Positions 32,115 through 40,319 of a stretch of 64,000 nt of DNA are shown here, piece after piece (position 1 is the first letter of the stretch; each line of letters starts with the position of its first letter). A program made the position numbers and the translations under genes. Under the pieces are notes generated by a model. The model did not search any database. It saw nothing but the letters and a program-made list of their open reading frames with translations, and had not been told where the DNA came from. This stretch comes from Mycobacterium sp. DL99. GTDB lineage: Bacteria; Actinomycetota; Actinomycetes; Mycobacteriales; Mycobacteriaceae. The DNA is taken from contig NZ_SJOM01000007.1 in NCBI RefSeq assembly GCF_004762045.1, positions 5,915,565-5,979,564 on the forward strand. Direction: 5' to 3'.

Positions 32115-32696
32115 TCACAACAGACCTGAACCCAGTACGTCACCGGCCAGGCCGGCAACCACAGGTATGACGCCCAGACACAGAAACGCCGGCAGATAGC
32201 ACAGCCCGAGCGGACCGGCGACCAGAACCGAGGCGCGTTCCGCGACCGCGTCGGCCGAGGTGGCGGCGTCGTGCCGCGTCTGGACGGCCAACTCCGCCAC
32301 CCCGTCGGCCAAGGCACTGCCCGAGGCTGCCGAGCGACGGGCCAGGCGCAACAGCGCTTCAGCGTTCTTGTCCTGGGGCACAGCGGCATCTACTGCCGCC
32401 CAGGCCCTGGCCGGGTCCGCTCCGAGTGCCAGGAGTTCGGCCGCGCGGCGCAGCAGCGGCGCCAGTGCCGGTGGGGCTGACGGGGTGACGGCCGCAGCCG
32501 CCGTCGACACCGCCATCCCGGCGGCCAGGCAGGCAGCGAACAAGTCGAACGTCGAGGCCGCGGCGAGCGGATCGTCAGCCCGCACCGGCTGCAGGCTTGC
32601 CCGCCGCACCGGCGTGGGTACGGCACGGTTGCGTACGCGGGCCGGACCCGCTCCGACAAGTATGGCGGTGGCGAGAAACAGTGCTGCCCAGCTCAT
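32115..32696 (-). CDS. TadC-like pilus assembly membrane protein (Rv3657c type)
   Basis: A 193-residue type II secretion F-domain protein. It begins MSWAALFLATAILVGAG, and has a cytoplasmic domain with LLRLARRSAASGSALADGVAELAVQTRH and a C-terminal membrane helix pair (VLVAGPLGLCYLPAFLCLGVIPVVAG). It partners with TadB in the inner-membrane platform. The ATG overlaps the TadB stop by ATGA; the upstream in-frame extension is discarded because it runs into TadB. Confidence 0.9.
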   Translation of the reverse strand: MSWAALFLATAILVGAGPARVRNRAVPTPVRRASLQPVRADDPLAAASTFDLFAACLAAGMAVSTAAAAVTPSAPPALAPLLRRAAELLALGADPARAWAAVDAAVPQDKNAEALLRLARRSAASGSALADGVAELAVQTRHDAATSADAVAERASVLVAGPLGLCYLPAFLCLGVIPVVAGLAGDVLGSGLL

Positions 32697-33478
32697 CTCA
32701 GCGCCTGTTCGGTGATCCGGTCCGACCACATCAGGCCGGCGCACGCCAGTAGGACTCCGATGACCAGCAGCCATCCGCCCACTCCCGCACCACACAGGAA
32801 GGCCAACGGCCGCGCACCGATCAACTGGCCCAGCGCGATCCCGGCCACCGGCAGCCCGGCCAGCACCGCCGCCGTCGCCCGCGGACCCGCCATCGCTGCT
32901 TCGACGTGTGAGGAAAAGCGTTCACGCTCAACGATGTCGCGCTGCGCGGTGCGCATCAGAGTGGCGATGGAGAGTCCATACGCGTGGGCCAGGCGCCAGC
33001 AGGAAGCGAGCCGCTCCCAGTGCATCGGCATCTGTGAGCCTGCCGCGACATCGTCCAACCCGGCCGCGACGTCGGCTCCCAGGCGCGCCCGGGCGGCGAC
33101 GGCACTCATGCCGTGATGAACCGGCCCGGCCACTTCGCCGGCCGCAGTCGCGAAAGCGGTCACCGGGTGTACTCCGGTACGCAGTTCACCCACCAACACA
33201 TCCAAGGCAGCCTGCAGTGCCCCGGATTCCTGTTGTCGCTGCCGCCGGGCGGCGCGGCGCCGACGGCGTATCGCCACAGTGCCCGCCACCACCGCCGCGG
33301 CCAGGGCGACCGGCAACGGAACCAGCCAGGCCACAATGACACCCACCGGCAACACGACCGGCGTTGCACGCACCCGGCACCGGACCGGTGAATCCACCCG
33401 CCGCAGCGCGGCCGCCCGCCGGGGTGTGGCCGGCCACAGCAGCAGTGCCGCTGCCAGTGCCAGCGCACTCGCCGTCAC
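32693..33478 (-). CDS. TadB-like pilus assembly membrane protein (Rv3658c type)
   Basis: A 261-residue F-domain protein with N-terminal membrane helices, an Arg-rich connector (AIRRRRRAARRQRQQ), a cytoplasmic four-helix domain (LASCWRLAHAYGLSIATLMRTAQRDIVERERF) and two C-terminal helices. Together with the TadC-like protein it forms the platform on which the ATPase acts. It starts at GTG 33478, overlapping the ATPase stop by GTGA. Confidence 0.9.
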   Translation of the reverse strand: MTASALALAAALLLWPATPRRAAALRRVDSPVRCRVRATPVVLPVGVIVAWLVPLPVALAAAVVAGTVAIRRRRRAARRQRQQESGALQAALDVLVGELRTGVHPVTAFATAAGEVAGPVHHGMSAVAARARLGADVAAGLDDVAAGSQMPMHWERLASCWRLAHAYGLSIATLMRTAQRDIVERERFSSHVEAAMAGPRATAAVLAGLPVAGIALGQLIGARPLAFLCGAGVGGWLLVIGVLLACAGLMWSDRITEQALR

Positions 33479-34635
33479 GACGCCACCCGATGTTCGATGA
33501 GGGCATTGAGAGCGTCTGCACCACAACCCAACCCGGTATCGGCATGCCAGGCCGTCACCACCTCCAGATCATCGCGGGCGGCTCGGCGCAGCACAGCGAT
33601 CTCGGCGAGCCGGCGCTGCCCGGCACCGTCACGCCCGACGTGCAGCAGGATCTGCACGGCCGCCGCCAGCTGACTGACCAGCGCGGCGCGGTCCAACCCG
33701 CCGAGCGCACCGAGTGCCTCCAACCGGGCCGGGACCTCCGCGGGACTGTTGGCATGCACGGTGCCCGCCCCACCGTCATGCCCGGTGTTGAGCGCGGCCA
33801 GCAGGTCGACGACCTCGGCCCCGCGGACCTCACCGACGACGATGCGGTCCGGACGCATCCGCAATGCCTGCCGGACCAGCTCGCGCACGGTGACCTCGCC
33901 GACGCCTTCGACGTTGGCGCCCCGGGCCACCAGCTTGACCAGATGTGGGTGCGGCGGGGCCAATTCGGCAGCGTCCTCGACGCACACGATGCGTTCATGG
34001 TCTGGGACGGCGCCGAGCGCGGCGGCCAAAAGGGTGGTCTTCCCGCATCCCGTGCCGCCCGAGATCAGAAACGCCAGCCGGGCGCGGATGATCGCCCGCA
34101 CCAGGTCGGCGGCCTGCGGTGGGATCGCCCCGGACCGGGTGAGGGTGTCGAGATTCTGGGTAGCCGGGCGCAATACCCGCAGCGACAGGCAGGTGCCCGC
34201 GGCGGCGATCGGAGGCAACACCGCATGCAGGCGTACGGCGAACGGTCCGATGCCGGTGAGCTGACCGTCCACCCACGGCTGCGCCTCGTCGAGCCGGCGC
34301 CCGGCCAGCAGCGCCAACCGCTGGGCCAGCCGGCGGACCGCGCCTTCGTCGGGGAAACAGACTGCGCTGCGGTGCAACCCGCTGCCGTCATCCACCCACA
34401 CCGCATCGGGGGCGGTCACCAGGACATCGGTGGTGGTCGGCGCGCACAGCAGTGGCTCCAGGATTCCGGCTCCGGTCAGCTCGGTCTCCAGCAGCCGTAG
34501 GTTGCTCAGTACCTCGGTGTCCCCGAGCAGGCCGCCCGACTCGGCCCGGATCGCCGCGGCGACGACGCCCGGGCTGAACGGAGAGGCTTCGGCCACCAGC
34601 CGTTCACGCACCCGATCGATCAGCGAGGCGCTCAT
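33475..34635 (-). CDS. TadA/CpaF-like secretion ATPase (Rv3659c type)
   Basis: A 386-residue type II/IV secretion ATPase that powers pilus assembly. It has an N-terminal domain, then LRVLRPATQNLDTL, the Walker A ISGGTGCGKTTLLAAAL, an Asp box with CVEDAAEL, and DRIVVGEVRGAEVVDLLAALNTGHDGGAGTVHAN (Walker B Glu and His box). The protein is soluble and hexameric in homologues. The ATG start overlaps the previous gene's stop (ATGA), so Ssd/CpaE, TadA, TadB and TadC are translationally coupled. Confidence 0.94.
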   Translation of the reverse strand: MSASLIDRVRERLVAEASPFSPGVVAAAIRAESGGLLGDTEVLSNLRLLETELTGAGILEPLLCAPTTTDVLVTAPDAVWVDDGSGLHRSAVCFPDEGAVRRLAQRLALLAGRRLDEAQPWVDGQLTGIGPFAVRLHAVLPPIAAAGTCLSLRVLRPATQNLDTLTRSGAIPPQAADLVRAIIRARLAFLISGGTGCGKTTLLAAALGAVPDHERIVCVEDAAELAPPHPHLVKLVARGANVEGVGEVTVRELVRQALRMRPDRIVVGEVRGAEVVDLLAALNTGHDGGAGTVHANSPAEVPARLEALGALGGLDRAALVSQLAAAVQILLHVGRDGAGQRRLAEIAVLRRAARDDLEVVTAWHADTGLGCGADALNALIEHRVAS

Positions 34636-35717
34636 GCCGCGCCCGCCTCCTGCGCAGGATGACCGGCGAGCACCGACAGCACCCGCCGTGCCGCCGAACC
34701 CAACGGCGACCGCGGCCGCACCCGCAACCCGCCGCGCTCCAGAATCTCGGCGATGCCGGCCTGTGGTCGCATCGCGGCCAGCAGGGGCAGATCCACGATG
34801 CGGGCCACCTCGGCAGCCCGCAGCCCTCCCGGCGATGGGCCCCGCACCACGACACCGGCATTCGGATTACAGGCCAGCACCCACGGTCGCGCGGCCGCCG
34901 CCGCGGTACACGATCGCACATCGGCGGGCGTCACCAGGACCACCAGATCGGCTGCGTCCAAGGCGGTTTCGGCCGCTTCGGTGGCGCGCCGGGGCACGTC
35001 GCACACGACCGTGACACCGCCGCGGCACCCCGCGTCGACGACTGCGCCCAGCGGCCCGGCCTCGATGTCGGTACCGGAGCGCCCGCTGGAGAGCACGCTG
35101 ACCCCGTCCCGGCGGGGCAGCGCGTCACGCAACGCCGGATAACCCAACCGGCCGCCCTGCAGAGCCAGATCCGGCCAGCGCAGGCCGGCCAGGTCCTCGC
35201 TGCCCGCCACCAGATCGATCCCCCCACTCCACGGGTCCGCCTCGACCAGCAGCGCGGCCGGCGCCGACTGCGCCAATGCCACCGCGAACACCGATGCCCC
35301 GGCACCCCCGCGGGCGCCCACCACGGCCACCACCGGACCCCGGCCGGCATCGTCGTGGCAGGCGGCTTCGGACAAGGCCGCCACAAGGTCGGCGTCCTGG
35401 GCGGGAAGCGTCACCACGTGTTGCGCGCCGACGGAGATCGCGGCCTGCCAGTCGCCCGGCCGTGGGTCGTCGTGACCGACCAGGATCACCCGGGTGCGCC
35501 GGGGCAGCGCCCGGGCGGCGCACCGCTGCGCGGCCGGAGAGTCGAGCAGGACCGCGGCCGCCGCCACCCAGGCCTTGCGCCCGGACGGCTCGTCGACGAC
35601 GACGAGACCGACGCCGGCGGCCGCGGCCACCCGGGACACGTCCTCACGCAGCAGTGGGTCGCCGATCAAGGCCAGCACGGTGCCGGTCGGGGTGATCGAG
35701 GGGTTCGGGACGGCCAT
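34632..35717 (-). CDS. CpaE/Ssd-like MinD-family protein (Rv3660c type)
   Basis: A 361-residue protein with an N-terminal receiver-like domain (about 1-115), then a MinD-like ATPase region. The expected deviant P-loop is replaced: VVAVVGARGGAGASVFAVALA keeps the GG-G spacing but has GASVF instead of GKTT, so ATP binding may be weak. Rv3660c was reported as a septum-site protein (Ssd) that affects division when overexpressed. Its place as first gene of the pilus cluster suggests a CpaE role, positioning the pilus at the pole. ATG start with no strong ribosome-binding site. Confidence 0.88.
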   Translation of the reverse strand: MAVPNPSITPTGTVLALIGDPLLREDVSRVAAAAGVGLVVVDEPSGRKAWVAAAAVLLDSPAAQRCAARALPRRTRVILVGHDDPRPGDWQAAISVGAQHVVTLPAQDADLVAALSEAACHDDAGRGPVVAVVGARGGAGASVFAVALAQSAPAALLVEADPWSGGIDLVAGSEDLAGLRWPDLALQGGRLGYPALRDALPRRDGVSVLSSGRSGTDIEAGPLGAVVDAGCRGGVTVVCDVPRRATEAAETALDAADLVVLVTPADVRSCTAAAAARPWVLACNPNAGVVVRGPSPGGLRAAEVARIVDLPLLAAMRPQAGIAEILERGGLRVRPRSPLGSAARRVLSVLAGHPAQEAGAA

Positions 35718-35883
35718 GTGCCCACCCTGCGGGCAACCCCGCGCCGGGCACCATCACGAATTCACGGATTGTGGATGAAATGCGCGCTGGGGATGAACCG
35801 CGGTCCGCGAACGTACCGACCAGGTCCAGTGAAAATACGGTTCCGCAACCAACGAGGCTCGGTCGCCGAGGATTCTTCCCCCA

Positions 35884-35980
35884 GAAAAGGGACGACCCCC
35901 GCCAGGGGGGGAGGAGGCGGAGGTCGTCGTGTATCAGCCCCGGGGGGTCGGGCTGATACACCCTCGGCATAAGCCGAGTA
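35884..35980 (-). ncRNA. 6C small RNA (B11)
   Basis: On the minus strand two stem-loops with C-rich loops follow one another: GTGTATCAGCCC paired with GGGCTGATACAC around CCCCCC, then GACGACC paired with GGTCGTC around a loop with CCCCCCC, ending in CCTTTTCTG as a terminator. A -10 box TATAGT (35992-35987) puts the 5' end near 35980. Location between Rv3660c and Rv3661 homologues and the loop sequences identify the conserved actinobacterial 6C RNA, which pairs through its C loops with G-rich target mRNAs. Confidence 0.95.
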
Positions 35981-36139
35981 ATGCTCACTATACACACGGA
36001 ACTGCCAAAACATGCAAGAGACACCCGTGCGGGCTACCAACCGGGATTCCGGGAGTCAAGCCCGAAAGAATGTGTCGTGAACTGCCATTTTGCACCGGCA
36101 GTCGGATAAGACGATGCACCTGCCTCTATGCTGGCGCTT

Positions 36140-36997
36140 GTGACCGCATCCGATCGGGCTGCCGGGGAGTTGATGGCACAGCAATCCGGACCGCGCGACG
36201 GTCGGCCGGTGCGTACGGCGGCCTTCTTCGACCTCGACAAGACCGTCATCGCCAAGTCCAGCACGCTTGCTTTCAGCAAACCTTTCTTCAACCAGGGGCT
36301 GCTGAACCGGCGCACCGTTCTCAAGTCGACGTATGCCCAGTTTCTGTTCTTGATGTCGGGCGCCGACCACGAGCAGATGGACCGGATGCGCAGCTACATC
36401 ACCAACATGTGCACGGGATGGGATGTCGAACAGGTCAAGTCGATCGTCGGCGAGACGTTGCACGACATCGTCGACCCACTGGTGTTCGCCGAGGCGGCCG
36501 AGCTGATCGCCGACCACAAGCTGTGCGGCCGCGACGTTGTGGTGGTGTCGGCCTCGGGCGAGGAGATCGTCGCGCCGATCGCCAGGGCACTGGGTGCCAC
36601 CCACGCCATGGCCACCCGGATGGTGGTCGAAGAGGGCCGCTACACCGGCGAGATCGCCTTCTACTGCTTCGGCGAGGGCAAGGTCGAGGCGATCCGCGCC
36701 CTGGCCGCACGCGAGGGCTACACCCTCGACCACTGCTATGCCTATTCGGATTCGATCACCGACGTTCCGATGCTCGAGTCCGTGGGCCACCCCACCGCGG
36801 TCAATCCGGACCGGGGACTGCGCAAGGAGGCCGCCTCGCGCGGCTGGCCGGTGCTGACCTTCACCAGGCCGGTGTCGCTGCGTGACCGGATTCCGGCACC
36901 GTCGGGGGCCGCGGTGGCCACCACTGCGGCCGTCGGAATCAGCGCCCTGGCGGCCGGCGCACTGACATATTCACTCCTTCGCCGCTTCACTTCCTGA
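36140..36997 (+). CDS. HAD-superfamily phosphatase (SerB-like, Rv3661 type)
   Basis: A 285-residue enzyme of the SerB/HAD-IB group: AAFFDLDKTVIAKSST carries the nucleophile Asp (DLDKT), VVVVSASGEEIV is motif II, and AYSDSITDVPML is motif IV. It removes phosphate from small molecules, with phosphoserine or a lipid phosphate both possible. A C-terminal hydrophobic segment (TAAVGISALAAGALTYSLL) suggests membrane attachment. The GTG at 36140 sits seven bases after TATGCT (36127-36132), the leaderless pattern; the ATG at 36128 is inside that box. It is divergent from the 6C RNA. Confidence 0.88.
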   Translation: MTASDRAAGELMAQQSGPRDGRPVRTAAFFDLDKTVIAKSSTLAFSKPFFNQGLLNRRTVLKSTYAQFLFLMSGADHEQMDRMRSYITNMCTGWDVEQVKSIVGETLHDIVDPLVFAEAAELIADHKLCGRDVVVVSASGEEIVAPIARALGATHAMATRMVVEEGRYTGEIAFYCFGEGKVEAIRALAAREGYTLDHCYAYSDSITDVPMLESVGHPTAVNPDRGLRKEAASRGWPVLTFTRPVSLRDRIPAPSGAAVATTAAVGISALAAGALTYSLLRRFTS

Positions 36998-37058
36998 CCT
37001 ACCGCACGTAGTAGCTGACACCCCGGCGTAACGATCAGAAGTCAGGCGCATTTCACCC

Positions 37059-37087
37059 TTGCTGTGACCGTGGTCACGTAGTACAAA
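37059..37087 (+). promoter_or_regulatory. Ms1 RNA promoter with a CRP-like palindrome in the spacer
   Basis: TTGCTG (37059-37064) and TACAAA (37082-37087) are 17 bases apart. The spacer holds TGTGA-N6-TCACG (37063-37078), a near match to the CRP site TGTGA-N6-TCACA and a perfect palindrome over GTGACC-GT-GGTCAC. Confidence 0.6.
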
Positions 37088-37093
37088 GGAACC

Positions 37094-37399
37094 ACGGAAG
37101 CTTGGATGAGGCCAAGGTGTAGCCGGAAGAGAAGGCTAGATCTCCCGAACCGGGCTCCCCAGCACGGGTTCCGGCACCCACGCGGAGCACATGCCGCGGA
37201 ATAGGCAAAAGTGTTGCGGGCCTGCGTGATTGCGAAGAGCGGACGGCACCGACGGTCCTTTGGGTAGGGTTGCAGCCGAAGCGCATTGCAAGGACGCCGA
37301 GGCCACCCACGTAACCCATCTGGCACGCTTGGTAACCGGTATCCGTGCTAGCGGGCGACGAGCCGAAACATCGTTTCGGAACGTCGCCCGCTTTCGTTT
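37094..37399 (+). ncRNA. Ms1 / MTS2823 small RNA (RNA polymerase core-binding)
   Basis: The 427-base gap between the Rv3661- and Rv3662c-like genes has no coding sequence but has a good promoter and a strong terminator. The terminator spans 37351-37399: GCGGGCGACG pairs with CGTCGCCCGC, with an inner CCGAAAC/GTTTCGG stem, followed by TTTCGTTT. A transcript of about 306 bases results. MTS2823 of M. tuberculosis and Ms1 of M. smegmatis, about 300 bases and abundant in stationary phase, lie in exactly this gap. Ms1 binds RNA polymerase core without sigma factor. Ends are estimated from promoter and terminator. Confidence 0.85.
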
Positions 37400-37424
37400 G
37401 CTGAGAGCCCTGTGACCGGGAGCG

Positions 37425-38165
37425 TCAACCGGCTGCCGACTGCGCGATCTGCAGCGCTTCCCGCGCTCCGCCCTTCAAGGCCTCACTACTGAGCAGCAGC
37501 CATGCGGTCAGCCCGTCGGGTGTGCCCGAGGCGAATCCCCGTGCGGCAGCCCGGTACTCCCCCGACTTCCGCATCCAGTGCACCTCGGGAACCCCGAGCC
37601 CGTGCGGGTCCAGCCCGCTGGCGATCGTCACCAGGCGCGAGACCGCGCGGGCCACCACGCCGTCGGCGGTGCCGAACGGAGCCAGGCTGAGTAGTTCGCC
37701 GTGCGCGACGGCGGCCAGCACGGGGGCGGGAACCTTGGAGCCGCCGGCCAGGATTTCGGTCAGCAGCTCGAGACGACGACCGACGTCGGGATCGGTCCGC
37801 GGCCGGCCCAGGTGCTCGTCGTCGGTGAGGTCGGCGGCGGCCAGCGCGTGCAGCCGGGCCAGTGCCTGCATCGGGGCCCGCTGCCACACCCCGACCAGCG
37901 CGGTGGCGCCGCCTTCGAGCGCCTCGGCGACCCGGATGGCGCCCGCGGTCACCGCGTCGGGTTCACCGTCGGCGGACAGCTGGACGGCCCCACCATCGAG
38001 CACCGCCGAGGCCCGCGCCGCCCGCAGGGCGGCTTCGGCAGCGGTCTGCGGCCAGCCGCGCAGATTGAACTTGTGTCGATGCGCCCGGCCCAGGGCCTCA
38101 CGCGCCTCGTCGCTGGCCGCAGAAACACCGGGCAGGTCGACCAGCGGTGCGAGTGGATCGGTCAT
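37425..38165 (-). CDS. Fic-fold-like protein with a degenerate catalytic motif (Rv3662c type)
   Basis: A 246-residue protein in the position of Rv3662c. The segment VLAAVAHGELLSLAPFGTADGVVARAV (about 149-175) aligns with the Fic signature region, in which the motif is HPFx[D/E]GNGRxxR. Here it reads APFGTADGVVAR: the Phe, a Gly and the last Arg are kept, but the catalytic His is Ala162, Asn is Asp168 and the first Arg is Val170. An earlier RASAVLDGGAVQLS resembles the Fic S-x-IEG segment. It would therefore be unable to transfer AMP in the usual way. ATG 38165 was chosen; the frame is open further upstream without support. The Fic relation is my reading of the motif. Confidence 0.65.
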   Translation of the reverse strand: MTDPLAPLVDLPGVSAASDEAREALGRAHRHKFNLRGWPQTAAEAALRAARASAVLDGGAVQLSADGEPDAVTAGAIRVAEALEGGATALVGVWQRAPMQALARLHALAAADLTDDEHLGRPRTDPDVGRRLELLTEILAGGSKVPAPVLAAVAHGELLSLAPFGTADGVVARAVSRLVTIASGLDPHGLGVPEVHWMRKSGEYRAAARGFASGTPDGLTAWLLLSSEALKGGAREALQIAQSAAG

Positions 38166-38291
38166 AGCCGAAACGCTAGCCGACCGCTGAACGTCACCTC
38201 GCCGACCGTTGGGCGCATCAAGACCGCCGCCCGGCAGCCGCCATGTGATGTCCCAACGCCGCTGCAACGTTTGGTGACTAGGCTCACACGC

Positions 38292-40253
38292 ATGTCAAAC
38301 GCCCCAGCGACGTCTACCGAAGTTCCGTCAGCCTATCCGCCGCCTGCCGATTTCGCGGCCAACGCCAACGCGACGGGTGAGTTGTACGCCGAGGCCGAGC
38401 AAGACCGGCTGGCGTTCTGGGCCGCCCAGGCCAACCGGCTGAGCTGGCAGACCCCGTTCAGCGAGGTACTCGACTGGTCGCAGGCACCGTTCGCGAAGTG
38501 GTTCGTGGGCGGCAAGCTCAACGTCGCCTACAACTGTGTGGACCGTCACGTCGAGGCGGGCAACGGCGACCGGGTCGCGATCCACTGGGAGGGGGAACCG
38601 GTCGGTGACGCCCGCGACATCACCTACGCCCAACTCAAGGACGAGGTCTCCCGAGCGGCCAATGCCCTGACCGCACTCGGCCTGACCGCCGGCGATCGCG
38701 TCGCCATCTACATGCCGATGGTGCCCGAGGCGATCGTGGCGATGCTGGCCTGCGCGCGACTGGGCGCCATGCACTCTGTGGTGTTCGCCGGTTTCTCCGC
38801 CAGTGCACTCAAGGCACGCATCGAGGATGCCCAGGCCAAGCTCGTCATCACCACCGACGGCCAGTACCGGCGCGGCAAGGCCGCCTCATTGAAGGATGCC
38901 GTCGACGACGCCGTCTCAGACCAGCCGTCGGTCGACCACGTACTGGTGGTGCGGCGCACCGGAATCGACGTGAACTGGACCGACGGCCGCGACCTGTGGT
39001 GGCACGAGACCGTGGATAACGCCTCCACCGATCACACCCCGGAGTCGTTCGACTCCGAGCAGCCGCTGTTCCTGCTCTACACCTCGGGCACCACCGGCAA
39101 GCCCAAGGGCATCGTGCACACCTCGGGCGGCTACCTCACCCAGGCGGCGTACACCCACTACAACGTTTTCGACCTCAAACCCGAGACCGACGTGTACTGG
39201 TGCACCGCCGACATCGGCTGGGTGACCGGGCACACCTACATCACCTACGGACCGCTGGCCAACGGCGCCACCCAGGTGGTCTACGAGGGCACCCCCACCT
39301 CACCGACCGAGCACCGCCACTTCGAGATAATCGAAAAGTACGGCGTCACAATCTATTACACCGCGCCGACGCTGATCCGCACCTTCATGAAGCTGGGCCG
39401 TCAGATCCCGTCCGCGCACAACCTGTCGAGCCTGCGGCTGCTCGGTTCGGTGGGCGAGCCGATCAATCCCGAGGCCTGGCGCTGGTACCGGGAAGTCATC
39501 GGCGCCAACAAGACTCCGATCGTGGACACCTGGTGGCAGACCGAGACCGGGGCCATCATGATCTCGCCGCTGCCCGGTGTGACCGCAGCCAAGCCCGGCT
39601 CGGCGATGACTCCGCTGCCCGGCATCTCAGCCAGGATCGTCGACGACGAAGGCACCGAGCTGGTACCGGGCGCCGACGAAGCCGAGCACGTCACCGGCTA
39701 CCTGGTGCTGGACAAGCCGTGGCCGGCGATGCTGCGCGGCATCTGGGGTGACCCGCAGCGGTTCACCGAAACCTACTGGTCACGCTTCGCCGAGCAGGGC
39801 TGGTACTTCGCCGGTGACGGCGCCCGCTACGACTCTGACGGCAACATCTGGGTGCTGGGCCGCATCGACGATGTCATGAACATCTCGGGGCACCGCATCT
39901 CGACCGCCGAGGTGGAGTCGGCCCTGGTCGGGCACTCCGGGGTGGCCGAGGCGGCAGTCGTCGGCGCCAGTGACGACACCACAGGACAGGCCATCTGCGC
40001 GTTCGTGATCCTGAAGGCCAGCGCGCACGGCGGTGCCGACACCATGATCGACGAGCTGCGCGCCCAGGTGGCCACCGAGATCTCCCCGATCGCCAAGCCG
40101 CGGGAGATCCACGTGGTGCCCGAGCTGCCCAAGACCCGCAGCGGCAAGATCATGCGCCGGCTACTGCGCGACGTCGCCGAGGGCCGCGAGCTCGGTGACA
40201 CCTCGACGCTGGTGGACCCGAGCGTGTTCGAGGCCATCCGCGCCAGCAAGTAA
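38292..40253 (+). CDS. acs: Acetyl-coenzyme A synthetase
   Basis: A 653-residue enzyme that activates acetate with ATP and CoA to acetyl-CoA. Motifs: YTSGTTGKPKGIVHTSGGYL (AMP binding, about residue 263), DTWWQTETG, YFAGDGARYD and PKTRSGKIMRRLLR. Lys619 in SGKIMR is the residue acetylated in homologues to switch the enzyme off, in mycobacteria by a cAMP-dependent acetyltransferase, so the local cyclase and Crp may be linked. The ATG lies seven bases after TAGGCT (38279-38284), consistent with a leaderless mRNA. Matches Rv3667. Confidence 0.97.
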   Translation: MSNAPATSTEVPSAYPPPADFAANANATGELYAEAEQDRLAFWAAQANRLSWQTPFSEVLDWSQAPFAKWFVGGKLNVAYNCVDRHVEAGNGDRVAIHWEGEPVGDARDITYAQLKDEVSRAANALTALGLTAGDRVAIYMPMVPEAIVAMLACARLGAMHSVVFAGFSASALKARIEDAQAKLVITTDGQYRRGKAASLKDAVDDAVSDQPSVDHVLVVRRTGIDVNWTDGRDLWWHETVDNASTDHTPESFDSEQPLFLLYTSGTTGKPKGIVHTSGGYLTQAAYTHYNVFDLKPETDVYWCTADIGWVTGHTYITYGPLANGATQVVYEGTPTSPTEHRHFEIIEKYGVTIYYTAPTLIRTFMKLGRQIPSAHNLSSLRLLGSVGEPINPEAWRWYREVIGANKTPIVDTWWQTETGAIMISPLPGVTAAKPGSAMTPLPGISARIVDDEGTELVPGADEAEHVTGYLVLDKPWPAMLRGIWGDPQRFTETYWSRFAEQGWYFAGDGARYDSDGNIWVLGRIDDVMNISGHRISTAEVESALVGHSGVAEAAVVGASDDTTGQAICAFVILKASAHGGADTMIDELRAQVATEISPIAKPREIHVVPELPKTRSGKIMRRLLRDVAEGRELGDTSTLVDPSVFEAIRASK

Positions 40254-40263
40254 CTCCGCCGAG

Positions 40264-40313
40264 CAGACGCAAAACTGCCCCTTTTCGCTTGAAAAGGGGC
40301 AGTTTTGCGTCTG
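40264..40313. terminator. Bidirectional terminator between acs and the protease gene
   Basis: A perfect inverted repeat with 22-base arms (40264-40285 and 40292-40313) around a six-base loop. The arms contain AAAACTGCCCCTTTT and its complement, giving T-rich ends on both strands. It lies between two convergent genes. Confidence 0.93.
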
Positions 40314-40319
40314 CTGGCG

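Noticed and set aside
35929..36885. Alternative frame over the HAD phosphatase and 6C RNA region
   Set aside because: Covers the 6C RNA promoter and out-of-frame HAD sequence; no supporting motif.
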